From: an uncultured Pseudacidovorax sp.
GTDB taxonomy: Bacteria > Pseudomonadota > Gammaproteobacteria > Burkholderiales > Burkholderiaceae_C
Assembly: GCF_913773995.1 (NCBI RefSeq)
Contig: NZ_CAJYES010000005.1
Span: 1 to 33,807 of the forward strand
Reading direction: 5' to 3'
Length of the DNA stretch: 33,807 bases
The position numbers and the translations under genes are program-made. The notes beneath the pieces are model-generated. The model worked only from the letters and a program-made list of their open reading frames with translations. It had not been told where the DNA came from and made no database searches. This document shows positions 1-7,087 of this stretch, piece by piece. Numbering within the stretch: the first letter of the stretch is position 1; each line of letters begins with the position of its first letter.

Positions 1-2
1 TG

Positions 3-329
3 ATCTTCGGGCGCATGCCGGTCGCCAGTGCCGACGCGGTGGTCGCCTTCACGGGGCTGAACCCTCGCCCGAACGACTCGGGCAAGAAGACGGGGCAAAG
101 GCGCCTGTCGAAGAAGGGCTGGCCCGAGAGTCGGCGCCTGCTGTACGCCGCGGCGATGTCGGCGGCGCGCACGAAGACGTGGAAGAGCTTCTACCAAGCG
201 CAGCGCAGCAAAGGGCTGAGCACGACTGCGGCTCTGGTGGTGCTGGCCCGAAAGCTCATGCGCGTGGCCTTCTCGCTGTTCAAGCAACAAGCGATGTTCG
301 ATGCCCGCCTGGCGGCCACTGTCGCTTGA
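3..329 (+). CDS. IS110-family transposase, C-terminal part (cut by window edge)
   Basis: The reading frame is open from the left edge and ends with TGA at 327-329, giving about 108 residues. The sequence matches the C-terminal Transposase_20 (IS116/IS110/IS902) region: an AFTGLNPRPNDSG stretch, then a basic RRLSKKGWPESRR segment, a LYAAAMSAAR helix and a closing RKLMRVAFSLFKQQ segment. In IS110 elements this half follows the DEDD RuvC-like catalytic domain, which would lie left of the window. IS110 elements lack conventional terminal inverted repeats, so the right end of the element cannot be fixed here. Whether the full gene is intact is unknown. The ATG at 15 is internal, not a real start. 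Confidence 0.85.
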   Translation: MFGRMPVASADAVVAFTGLNPRPNDSGKKTGQRRLSKKGWPESRRLLYAAAMSAARTKTWKSFYQAQRSKGLSTTAALVVLARKLMRVAFSLFKQQAMFDARLAATVA

Positions 330-409
330 CGAGAACCATAGAACCTCAGCCTGAACGGTCTGGGGTCGACCGGCCCCGCATGACGGCCCCCAGGACTCCG
401 CGACCTTAC

Positions 410-505
410 GGTCGCATGGTCCTGCGGTCCTGCGGTCCTGTGGTCCTGTGGTCCTGTGGTCCTGTGGTCGCACGGTCGCACGGTCGCACGGTCGCACGGT
501 CGCGC
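410..505. repeat. 12 tandem copies of an 8-bp unit, GGTCNNNN
   Basis: Twelve head-to-tail 8-bp units run without interruption. They are one GGTCGCAT, two GGTCCTGC, four GGTCCTGT, four GGTCGCAC and one GGTCGCGC. The GGTC core is invariant, and the tract changes from CCTGY to CGCRC units at position 466. Homogeneous blocks suggest expansion by slippage or unequal exchange. Confidence 0.92.
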
Positions 506-700
506 GGCCTGGAAAGGGGAGGGTTCGCCAGCATCGTCTAGGCGGAGGATGCCGGTGTGCGTGCGGAGGTGCCATTCGCGGCGCCGTGCAGTGCGGAAGG
601 CGGGTCGGTGGAGAGCGAGCATCCGCCCCGTGCAGCAAGCCGGTTAGCGCGAGCGTGCACCGGGAGCACGCATGCCGGCGTCCTCTGCCGGGTTGGCGCC

Positions 701-770
701 CGCACCGCCCGCACCGCCCGCACCGCCCGCACCAACCGGCACCAACCGGCACCAACCGGCACCAACCCGC
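701..770. repeat. 3 x 9-bp plus 4 x 10-bp tandem repeats
   Basis: Three copies of CGCACCGCC (701-727) are followed, after CGC, by three exact copies of ACCAACCGGC (731-760) and one variant, ACCAACCCGC (761-770). The two units differ in length, so the tract would shift frame if translated. This supports a non-coding minisatellite-like array. Confidence 0.88.
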
Positions 771-812
771 ATTACCCGCAACGCACCGTACAAGCGGCCC
801 CTGCCCCGCCCT

Positions 813-1739
813 TCAGTCCCGCCGCAACAACGCCTGACGCAGCAGCCGCGAAGCGCGGTCTCGGATGCGCCCCGGCATCTGCCTCAGCGGCCGGTGCGGC
901 TGCACCCGCGCGGTGGCGCAGGCCCACAGGAAGTCGTGCAGGATCGGCGTGTCGTTGATCGTGTCCGTGCCGCCGTACTTGTGGAACTCCGGGTGCCATT
1001 GCGTTGCCGCGATGTAGCTGTGACTGCCCTGGTCCGGCCGCCGGCGGATCGCCTCGGGCACATGGTCGGGCAGGCTCCAGGCCTCCACCTCGAAGCCCGG
1101 GGCCAGGTTCTTGATGCCCTGGTGGTGGATGCTGTTGACCCGCGCCTGGCCCACGCCCGGGTACATCTGCGCCAGGCGCGTGCCCGACACGATCTCGATG
1201 CCGTGGAAGTTCTGGTCGTAGGTCACCGGGTCGCGGTGGCGCAGCGTCTGCGGGTGGCCGTGCTGCTCCTCGATGTCCTGGTAGAGCGAGCCGCCGAAGG
1301 CCACGTTGATCAGCTGCAGCCCGCGGCAGACGCCGAAGATCGGCTTGCCGGCCTGCTCGAAGGCCTCCACCAGCGCCAGGTCGTACAGGTCGCGGATGCG
1401 GTCGCCGATCCAGGCTTCCTTCAGGGGCTCCTCACCATAGTTGCCGGGCCAGACGTCGGCGCCGCCGTGCATCACCACGCCGTCCAGCCATTCGGCGTAG
1501 TGCGCCAGGCTGGTGTCGCCGCGGGCCGTGTCGCCAGTCGGGCACGGCACCATCACCACCATCGCGCCGGCCGACATCAGCCAGTGGCAGATCGACTGCT
1601 CCACATACTGCAGCGTCTTGTTGGTGAACAGCGAGCGCTTGGGGTCGGCATGCGAGAAGCAGGCCGACAGACCGATCTTGAGGCGGCCGGAGACGGGCGG
1701 GGCGCCGCTGGCGAGCGGCAGCCGAGAGGCACGGGACAT
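813..1739 (-). CDS. Gamma-glutamyl-gamma-aminobutyrate hydrolase family protein (peptidase C26, class-I GATase fold)
   Basis: 308 residues. The class-I glutamine amidotransferase fold is clear: a GGADVWPGNY segment near residues 92-101, a nucleophile elbow GVCRGLQ with Cys138, and the catalytic His249/Glu251 in QWHPE. This is the PuuD/peptidase C26 pattern, a family that cleaves gamma-glutamyl amide bonds such as gamma-glutamyl-GABA in putrescine breakdown. No other puu gene is nearby, so the substrate is uncertain. The C-terminal 35 residues are Arg-rich and go beyond the usual family end. The gene is divergent from infA. The start is the first ATG of the frame; its ribosome-binding site is not optimal, and a slightly internal start is possible. 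Confidence 0.85.
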   Translation of the reverse strand: MSRASRLPLASGAPPVSGRLKIGLSACFSHADPKRSLFTNKTLQYVEQSICHWLMSAGAMVVMVPCPTGDTARGDTSLAHYAEWLDGVVMHGGADVWPGNYGEEPLKEAWIGDRIRDLYDLALVEAFEQAGKPIFGVCRGLQLINVAFGGSLYQDIEEQHGHPQTLRHRDPVTYDQNFHGIEIVSGTRLAQMYPGVGQARVNSIHHQGIKNLAPGFEVEAWSLPDHVPEAIRRRPDQGSHSYIAATQWHPEFHKYGGTDTINDTPILHDFLWACATARVQPHRPLRQMPGRIRDRASRLLRQALLRRD

Positions 1740-1827
1740 GTCCTCATGGTGCGCGCAGGCCGCTTCCGGGTGTGTCGGCCGAGGGCGCGTCCGGCGCGAA
1801 GGGGCGGCATGGAAGATGCTGCGCCGC

Positions 1828-1833
1828 TACAAT
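1828..1833 (+). promoter_or_regulatory. Candidate -10 element (TACAAT) for infA
   Basis: TACAAT matches the sigma-70 -10 consensus at 5 of 6 positions. It lies in the 285-bp divergent region upstream of infA. No good -35 hexamer is visible 16-18 bp upstream. If used, it gives a leader of about 185 nt. Confidence 0.45.
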
Positions 1834-1970
1834 CCCGCGGTTTTTTGCACCGCGCGGGCTGTCCGCGCGTGGCGACGTTCAAGCGTTGAGATCGTGGCGA
1901 TCCGTTTGTGGGTCGCCATGCCCCTGACAGTTTCGCGCCCGCCTCTTCCATGGACACAGGCTCGGGCGCC

Positions 1971-2006
1971 GGCAGTGGCAGCCGGTCGGCAGACCGGCGT
2001 CCTGCC
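1971..2006 (+). promoter_or_regulatory. Hairpin in the infA leader next to the ribosome-binding site
   Basis: A perfect 7-bp stem, GCCGGTC (1981-1987) with GACCGGC (1992-1998), closes a GGCA loop. An outer stem of GGCAG (1971-1975) with CTGCC (2002-2006) can extend it across an internal loop. The Shine-Dalgarno AGAGGA (2011-2016) starts five bases after this structure, so folding could affect ribosome access. Confidence 0.5.
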
Positions 2007-2024
2007 TGCTAGAGGACACACGAG

Positions 2025-2279
2025 ATGGCGAAGGAAGAACTGATTGAAATGCAAGGGGCGGTCACCGAAGTGCTGCCCGACTCGCGCTACCGCGTGACGC
2101 TGGAAAACGGCCACGAGGTCATCGCGTACAGCGGCGGCAAGGTGCGCAAGAACCACATCCGCATCATCCTCGGCGACAAGGTCTCGCTGGAGATGTCGCC
2201 CTATGACCTGAGCAAGGGCCGCATCACCTTCCGGCATCTGGAACGCCGCGGCCCGCCGCCCGAAGGCTCGCGCCGCTGA
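2025..2279 (+). CDS. infA: Translation initiation factor IF-1
   Basis: 84 residues. IF-1 is a single S1/OB-fold protein that binds the ribosomal A site during initiation. The family sequence is unmistakable: [18 protein letters not shown] at the start, then LENGHEV, a [10 protein letters not shown] loop and the [19 protein letters not shown] strand. It is about 12 residues longer than the 72-residue E. coli protein because of a basic C-terminal tail ([15 protein letters not shown]). Beta-proteobacteria often carry a second infA of this longer type outside the ribosomal protein operons, and no ribosomal gene is nearby here. Shine-Dalgarno AGAGGA lies 8 nt before the ATG. The gene appears monocistronic: it has its own leader and a terminator at 2332-2358. 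Confidence 0.95.
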   Translation: MAKEELIEMQGAVTEVLPDSRYRVTLENGHEVIAYSGGKVRKNHIRIILGDKVSLEMSPYDLSKGRITFRHLERRGPPPEGSRR

Positions 2280-2331
2280 TCGGTCCGGCACCTGCGCGGT
2301 GCCACTGCCCCGCGCGGGGCTTGTTCCACCA

Positions 2332-2358
2332 ACGGGGCTTCCGCCGAAGCCCCGTTTT
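2332..2358 (+). terminator. Rho-independent terminator after infA
   Basis: A perfect 10-bp stem, ACGGGGCTTC (2332-2341) with GAAGCCCCGT (2346-2355), closes a CGCC loop and runs into TTT. It lies 52 bp after the infA stop and just upstream of the next gene's ribosome-binding site. Confidence 0.85.
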
Positions 2359-2389
2359 CACGACCCAGGGTCTCGCAGGAGGCCCTTTC

Positions 2390-2725
2390 TTGTTTGTGTC
2401 TATGGACGGCGAAGACCAGCAGACCGAGATCCCCCCTTCCTTCGTCGCGCTGTACGCCGACGCCCGCCAGCGCCTGCGCGAGCCGCTGGCCGTGGTGCGC
2501 CAGCGCTACGAGCTGTGCGAGGACCTCGCGCAGGTGCTGACCGGCCAGGCACTGGGCCTGTCGCAAAGCGGCTCGGTGAGCGACCAGGAGGTGCTGCAGC
2601 GCTGCCTGGCCGGCCTGCGCACGGCCGACTCGGGCCTCAGCGCCGACGAGGCGGGCTGGACGGTACGGCGGCTTGCCGAACTGCTGGGCTGGGGTTGGCC
2701 GGACAGTCCAGACCGCGCGGACTGA
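2390..2725 (+). CDS. Conserved small protein of unknown function
   Basis: About 111 residues from the chosen start. The body (IPPSFVALYADARQRL, then QRYELCEDLAQVLT, and a C-terminal VRRLAELLGWGWP) is helical and acidic. I recall similar Burkholderiales proteins annotated 'ATPase with chaperone activity', but no Walker A, Walker B or other ATPase motif is present, so no function should be assumed. The longest frame starts with ATG at 2321, but that would begin upstream of the infA terminator hairpin. Shine-Dalgarno AGGAGG (2377-2382) is spaced 7 nt from an in-frame TTG at 2390, 13 nt from GTG 2396 and 19 nt from ATG 2402. TTG 2390 therefore fits best, with ATG 2402 as the alternative. Confidence 0.65.
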   Translation: MFVSMDGEDQQTEIPPSFVALYADARQRLREPLAVVRQRYELCEDLAQVLTGQALGLSQSGSVSDQEVLQRCLAGLRTADSGLSADEAGWTVRRLAELLGWGWPDSPDRAD

Positions 2726-2851
2726 GCGCGTCGAAGCCGGGGCCCACACCGTCTGGCGCGCTGGCTCCGAGGTGCCAGACGGCCCGGACGCTTTCCAGTT
2801 AGGCTCGGACGCTGGAGACACCACCCAGAACGCGCCCCGACTGCGGCGCGC

Positions 2852-4102
2852 ATGCGCCGCCTCATGACCCCGCCCCCTTCCTCCAGCGCCGCCGCGCGCG
2901 CCACGACCCGCAGCGCCTGGACCATGCTGCTGGTGCTGAGCACCGGCTTCGCGCTCAGCCAGGCCTTCCGCACCGTGGCCGCCATCATGGCGGCGCCGCT
3001 GGCCGCCGACTTCCATCTCAGCCCGCAGGCGCTTGGCCTGTTCGCCGGCGCCTTCCATTTCGCCTTCGGCGCGCTGCAGCTCTTCATGGGCATCGGCATC
3101 GACCTGCAGGGCGTTCGGCGCACCGTGCTGGTGGCCTTTCCGCTGGCCATCGGCGGGGCGGTGCTGTCGGCGCTGGCCCCCAGCTTCGGCGTGCTGGTGG
3201 TGGGGCAGGTGCTGATCGGCATCGGCTGCGCGCCGGCCTTCCTCGTGTGCACCGTCTTCATCGCGCGGCACTTCGCGCCGGAGCGCTTCGCCGCCGTCTC
3301 GGGCGCCATCCTGGGCCTGGGCAGCTGCGGCATGCTGGTGACCGGCACGCCGCTGGCCTGGCTGATCGAGGCCAGTTCCTGGCGCATGGGCTTCTGGGTG
3401 CTGGCCGCGGCCTCGCTGCTGGCCTGGGGCGCGATCGCGGCAGTGGTGCACGAGCCCGCACCCGCGGCCGATGCGCCGCGCGAATCGCTCGGCAGCGCCG
3501 TGCGCACCTTCGCCCGCCTGCTGCTGCTGCCGCACACCTGGGGCATCCTGGCGCTGGCCCTGGTGACCTATGCCTCCTTCGTGGCGCTGCGCGGCCTGTG
3601 GCTCGGGCCCATGCTCATGCAGCGCCATGGCTTCTCGCTCATGGCCAGCGGCAACGTGGCGCTGCTGATGACGGTGATCGCCATCGGCGGGCCGCCGTTG
3701 TTCGGGCGCATCGATCCAGGGCCGGCACGGCGCCGTCGCTGGCTGGTGGGCTTCACCGTGGTCTGCGCCGCGCTCTTCGCGGTGCTGGCCTTCGACACGC
3801 ATGCCGGCGCGGACATCGCGCTGGCGCTCGTCATCGGCCTGCTGTCGGGCTACATGGTGCTGCAGTACCCGGACGTGAAGAACGCCTACCCGATGGCGGT
3901 GACGGGCCGGGCGATGGCCCTGTTCACCATGGCGATGTTCCTGGGCGTGGCGCTGATGCAGTGGGTGACGGGCGCCATTGCCACCGCGGCGCAGTCGCGG
4001 GGCATCGAGCCCTTCCAGGCCGTGTTCGGCGCGATCGCGTTGATGCTGGCGGCCGGGGCGCTGGCCTACCGCGTGCTGCCGCAGGCACCGCGGGAGAGCT
4101 AG
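2852..4102 (+). CDS. Major facilitator superfamily (MFS) transporter
   Basis: 416 residues with about 12 hydrophobic segments in two six-helix halves, split by a polar loop near residues 203-220. The first half holds the MFS motif-A region as GIGIDLQGVRRTVLV after helix 2, where the usual GxxxDRxGRR is modified (D-L-Q-G-V-R-R). The family moves small solutes by proton coupling across the inner membrane. The substrate cannot be told from sequence. ATG 2852 opens the frame, and ATG 2864 (MTPPPSS) is an equally possible start. The gene converges on the CYTH-CHAD gene: the two stops share a CTAG tetranucleotide at 4099-4102. Confidence 0.85.
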   Translation: MRRLMTPPPSSSAAARATTRSAWTMLLVLSTGFALSQAFRTVAAIMAAPLAADFHLSPQALGLFAGAFHFAFGALQLFMGIGIDLQGVRRTVLVAFPLAIGGAVLSALAPSFGVLVVGQVLIGIGCAPAFLVCTVFIARHFAPERFAAVSGAILGLGSCGMLVTGTPLAWLIEASSWRMGFWVLAAASLLAWGAIAAVVHEPAPAADAPRESLGSAVRTFARLLLLPHTWGILALALVTYASFVALRGLWLGPMLMQRHGFSLMASGNVALLMTVIAIGGPPLFGRIDPGPARRRRWLVGFTVVCAALFAVLAFDTHAGADIALALVIGLLSGYMVLQYPDVKNAYPMAVTGRAMALFTMAMFLGVALMQWVTGAIATAAQSRGIEPFQAVFGAIALMLAAGALAYRVLPQAPRES

Positions 4103-5610
4103 CGCCGCCGCTTTCCCTTCCAGAACTTCGGCGCATCGTCCAGCCGTCGCAGGGCCTGGCCGGCCTTCTTCGCAGCCCGGGGCTGCTGCGCCGCCAGCCA
4201 GCCCACGGCGAACCAGGCATGCGCGTCCTGCTCGGCCGCCTGTTCGTACAGGCGGCGGGCGGTGACCTGGTCGTTGAACAGGCCCAGCGCGTCCTGTGCA
4301 GGCCGCAACTGCGCCAGGTAGCGCGCCGTGCGGTCCTCGCCCAGCAGCGGCGCCACGAACTCGGCCAGGTAGCGCAGCCGCTTGAGCCGCTTGCGGGTGC
4401 GGTGGCGCTGGTCGTCGTCCAATTCGTCGAAGCGCTCGGCATCGCGCAGCGACTGGCGGTGCAGCCGCCGCAGGCGATGGCGCAGGTGGGCCAGCGTGGC
4501 CTCGTGGTCGAGCGGCTCGGCCGCTGCCGCGGGGTCTTCGGCGGCGCGGCCGGCGAGGGCCACCAGCACGCCCTGGAATTCCGGGTCGCGCACCGCGGCG
4601 GCGGGCGTCTTTTCGTCGGCCGCCTCGGCCAGATGCAGCGCCGGCGCGTCGCTGCCCGCCATCCAGCGGCGCGATTCGGCCAGCACCTGCGTGCGGTCGC
4701 GCTTCGCACCGAGGACGCCGAAGGCCCGCTTGAGCGGCGCGTCCCAGCCCGGGTCCAGCCCCGGCGCCAGCGGCGCGAGCTCGCGCAGCGCGGTGCGCAG
4801 GCGGCGCAGGCCGATGCGCAGCTGATGGATCTGCTCTTCGTCTTCACTGCCCTCGGCGATCTCGCTGGCATTGGGCAGGATCTGCGCGAGGCAGGCGGCG
4901 ATCACCAGGCGCTGCAGCGCTGCGCCGTCGGGTGCGCGGTCGTCGCCGAAGCGGGGCTCCGCAGCCTTGACCGCGGGAACGTGTACGACGCCCTTCATGA
5001 GCCGCTCGCCGCGCTCGGCCTTGGAGACGGTGCCCAGCCACAGGCCGTGGCGCTGCGCCCAGTCGCGCGACAGCGCGACCAGGCCAGCGAGCGGGCCTTG
5101 CAGCAGCTCCAGTTCCAGCTCGCACACGGGGGCCACGCGCATCGGGCCGCCCGCGGGTAACTGCGCGACGATCTTGCCCACGTCCAGCGCAAGCTCCACC
5201 AGCGCGTCCCCGTGGCGGACGTCGCGCGTCAGGCGCCAGATGTCGGTGGCATAGGTCTCGACCAGCTCCTCGCCGGCGGCTTGCAGCACCTGCACCAGCC
5301 GCTCGCCCACGGGGGTGTCGCGGTGCCGAAGCAGGTCCGGACGCTGGAGGTCGGCGCCGCGCGCGGCGCCGAGATCGGCGTTGTGCTCCAGCCGCTGCAG
5401 CAGGCCATGGCCGGCGGCCTTGACCGTCTGCACCCAGCGCCGCCCTTCCTTGCGCAGGCGCAGCGCCATGCCCGCCGCGGCCAGGGCGCCATGGGGCGTG
5501 TCGAAGTAGCGCGCCTGCATGCGGGTGCGCTGCACGGCGCCCTGGCGCAGGTCGGCCTCGACCTCGGCCAGCCGCTCGGCGGGGATGTGGAACTTGAATT
5601 CGGTTTCCAT
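4099..5610 (-). CDS. CYTH-CHAD domain protein (triphosphate tunnel family)
   Basis: 503 residues. The N-terminal half is a CYTH domain, recognised by the signature ETEFK (residues 2-6, ExExK), a RYFDTP segment and repeated acidic/basic strand residues that line the triphosphate tunnel. CYTH proteins hydrolyse inorganic triphosphate or related triphosphates. The C-terminal half (about 230-490) is a CHAD domain: helical, rich in His, Arg and Lys, with IHQLRIGLRRLRTALREL and RTRKRLKRLRYLAEF motifs. Such domains bind polyphosphate. The arrangement matches E. coli YgiF-type inorganic triphosphatase. A 603-residue frame extends upstream, but similarity starts at METEF and ATG 5610 is the natural start. 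Divergent from the transglutaminase-like gene. Confidence 0.88.
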   Translation of the reverse strand: METEFKFHIPAERLAEVEADLRQGAVQRTRMQARYFDTPHGALAAAGMALRLRKEGRRWVQTVKAAGHGLLQRLEHNADLGAARGADLQRPDLLRHRDTPVGERLVQVLQAAGEELVETYATDIWRLTRDVRHGDALVELALDVGKIVAQLPAGGPMRVAPVCELELELLQGPLAGLVALSRDWAQRHGLWLGTVSKAERGERLMKGVVHVPAVKAAEPRFGDDRAPDGAALQRLVIAACLAQILPNASEIAEGSEDEEQIHQLRIGLRRLRTALRELAPLAPGLDPGWDAPLKRAFGVLGAKRDRTQVLAESRRWMAGSDAPALHLAEAADEKTPAAAVRDPEFQGVLVALAGRAAEDPAAAAEPLDHEATLAHLRHRLRRLHRQSLRDAERFDELDDDQRHRTRKRLKRLRYLAEFVAPLLGEDRTARYLAQLRPAQDALGLFNDQVTARRLYEQAAEQDAHAWFAVGWLAAQQPRAAKKAGQALRRLDDAPKFWKGKRRR

Positions 5611-5845
5611 GGGTCTCGATGGGCGTGCGGTTGGGGCGGGCGGCGCGGTCGCGCCCATCCTCGACAGGAGTGGATGAATCTGGCGTGGGCCTGTCAGGGC
5701 AGCATGCGCGGCATGGCGGGTTGGTGCACAGCGTCCCAGGCCGTCGGCCGACACGCCGCGCGGGTGCCGCTGCCCAGAATGCCGCCGCCTGCCGATGGTG
5801 GCAGGCCTGTGTGTCATTGTCCCCGTCGACCGAGCCGAGCCCTTC

Positions 5846-6625
5846 ATGCGCCTCAAAGCCACCAACTTCCTCAAGCTGGACTGCCAGCAGCCCTGCCCCG
5901 TCGTCGCCATGCTGCGCCCGCGCAGCGGTCTGGCCCAATGGGTGGTCAGCGAGCACTACCACCTGCGGCCCTGGGTGCCCACGGTCGAGTACGTGGACCC
6001 GTACGGCAACCTCGGCCAGCGCTTCGTGGTGCCGGCGGGCGGCATGGAGATCGAGGTGCAGGTCGAGATGGAAACCGAAGAGGCCCTGGCCGTCGAGCCC
6101 GCAGCCCCGGTCACGCCGGTGGACCAACTGCCGGACTGCGCCTTGATGTACCTGCTGCCCAGCCGCTACTGTCCGTCCGACCGCCTCGGTGACCGCGCGC
6201 AGCAGATCGTCGGCGACCTGCCGGCCGGCTATGCGCAGGTCGAGGCCATCCGCCGCTGGATCCACGAGCACATCACCTACGAATATGGCGTGAGCGACGC
6301 CAGCACCGACGCGGTGGGCACGCTCAACCTGGGCAAGGGCGTGTGCCGCGACTTCTCGCATGTGGGCATCGCGCTCACGCGGGCGCTGCAGATCCCGGCG
6401 CGGCAGGTGGTCGGCTATCTGCACAAGCTCGACCCGATGGACATGCACGCCTGGTTCGAGGCCTTCATCGGCGGCCGCTGGTACACCTTCGATGCCACCC
6501 AGGCCGAGCCGCGTGGCGGCCGCCTGGTGGTGGGCTACGGCCGGGATGCGGCGGACGTGGCCTTCATCTCCAACTACGGCGAAGTCTCCGTGAGCGAGAT
6601 GCGCGTAACGGTCGAGCAGGTCTAG
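5846..6625 (+). CDS. Transglutaminase-like cysteine peptidase/transglutaminase family protein
   Basis: 259 residues. An N-terminal beta-rich part (about 1-110) precedes a transglutaminase-like core. The papain-like triad is complete: Cys167 in GKGVCRDFSH, His201 in DMHAWFEA and Asp216 in FDAT. Bacterial members act as proteases or amide-forming/hydrolysing enzymes, and no precise substrate can be named. No signal peptide is seen, so a cytoplasmic location is likely. An in-frame ATG at 5795 would add 17 residues (MVAGLCVIVPVDRAEPF). ATG 5846 (MRLKATNFLKL) better fits the family start. The 235-bp region shared with the divergent CYTH-CHAD gene shows no clear promoter. Confidence 0.85.
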   Translation: MRLKATNFLKLDCQQPCPVVAMLRPRSGLAQWVVSEHYHLRPWVPTVEYVDPYGNLGQRFVVPAGGMEIEVQVEMETEEALAVEPAAPVTPVDQLPDCALMYLLPSRYCPSDRLGDRAQQIVGDLPAGYAQVEAIRRWIHEHITYEYGVSDASTDAVGTLNLGKGVCRDFSHVGIALTRALQIPARQVVGYLHKLDPMDMHAWFEAFIGGRWYTFDATQAEPRGGRLVVGYGRDAADVAFISNYGEVSVSEMRVTVEQV

Positions 6626-6664
6626 ACACTGGGCCTGGGCATCGCCCGCGGCCTTGTGCCGCCC

Positions 6665-6946
6665 TCAGCGCCAGCCGCGGTGCCAGCCGTACGTCGGGTG
6701 GTACCAGCCCCAGCCGAAGCGGGGGTGGTAGTGCCACACATAGCCCGGCGCCGGCATGGCATAGGTGGGCGCGACATAGACCACCGTGGGCGGCGGCGCG
6801 TAGACGGGTGGCGTGACCACTACCGGTCTCGGCACCACATGCACAGGTTCCGGAGCGACCACGCAGCCTGCGAGCAGTGCGGCAGGCAGGGCGGCCAGGG
6901 CCCAGAGGCGGGGGCTAAAAAAAGAAGGTTTGGTGTTTGTCCTCAT
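6665..6946 (-). CDS. Small Pro/Tyr/Trp/His-rich lipoprotein
   Basis: 93 residues. A signal peptide with a basic N-terminus and a hydrophobic core ends in a lipobox LAGC with Cys28, so lipidation at Cys28 is expected. No Asp stands at +2, which favours the outer membrane. The mature part is of low complexity: proline- and valine-rich (PPVYAPPPTVVYVAP), then aromatic and histidine-rich (WHYHPRFGWGWYHPTYGWH). Many Burkholderiales have such small YXXH lipoproteins of unknown role. It converges on the transglutaminase-like gene 39 bp away. Confidence 0.75.
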   Translation of the reverse strand: MRTNTKPSFFSPRLWALAALPAALLAGCVVAPEPVHVVPRPVVVTPPVYAPPPTVVYVAPTYAMPAPGYVWHYHPRFGWGWYHPTYGWHRGWR

Positions 6947-7023
6947 GGCTTCGTGTCAGCAGTGCCCCTTGAGGGCGAAGTCCACGTTCAACGCAGCCGC
7001 GGCGTGCGCCAGCCGACGCCCGG

Positions 7024-7037
7024 CATGTAAAGACATG
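7024..7037. promoter_or_regulatory. Inverted repeat CATGT-N4-ACATG upstream of the lipoprotein gene
   Basis: Perfect 5-bp arms around AAAG in an A/T-richer patch, 77 bp upstream of the lipoprotein start. It has the size of an operator half-site pair. No regulator can be assigned. Confidence 0.3.
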
Positions 7038-7066
7038 TTCACTCAGCCGGGCGTCAGTTCGGGTTC

Positions 7067-7085
7067 AGCCCACTGTCAGTGGGCT
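7067..7085 (-). terminator. Hairpin after the YihY-family gene
   Basis: Perfect 8-bp stem AGCCCACT / AGTGGGCT with a 3-nt loop, directly after the stop codon of the gene at 7088. There is no U tract, so termination is only a suggestion. Confidence 0.45.
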
Positions 7086-7087
7086 CT

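Larger units (their letters stand above)
330..812. other. Non-coding stretch with two tandem-repeat tracts
   Basis: This stretch lies between the transposase fragment and the convergent stop of the hydrolase gene. It holds an 8-bp repeat tract (410-505) and a 9/10-bp repeat tract (701-770). Several ORFs cross it on both strands, but their translations are low-complexity repeats (runs of PAPPA, VLWSCG or RTVARSHG type) and none resembles a protein family. I see no gene here. Confidence 0.7.

Noticed and set aside
191-622. 143-codon minus-strand frame covering the 8-bp repeat tract
   Set aside because: The translation is repeat-driven (DHRTTGPQDHRTAGPQDH type) and overlaps the transposase end. 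There is no sign of selection as a protein.
410-770. Repeat tracts considered as a CRISPR array
   Set aside because: Units are only 8-10 bp and directly adjacent with no spacers, and no cas gene is present.
2201-3802. 533-codon minus-strand frame opposite the MFS gene
   Set aside because: Its product is Gln/Arg/His/Gly-rich with no domain, and the plus-strand MFS protein has clear membrane segments.
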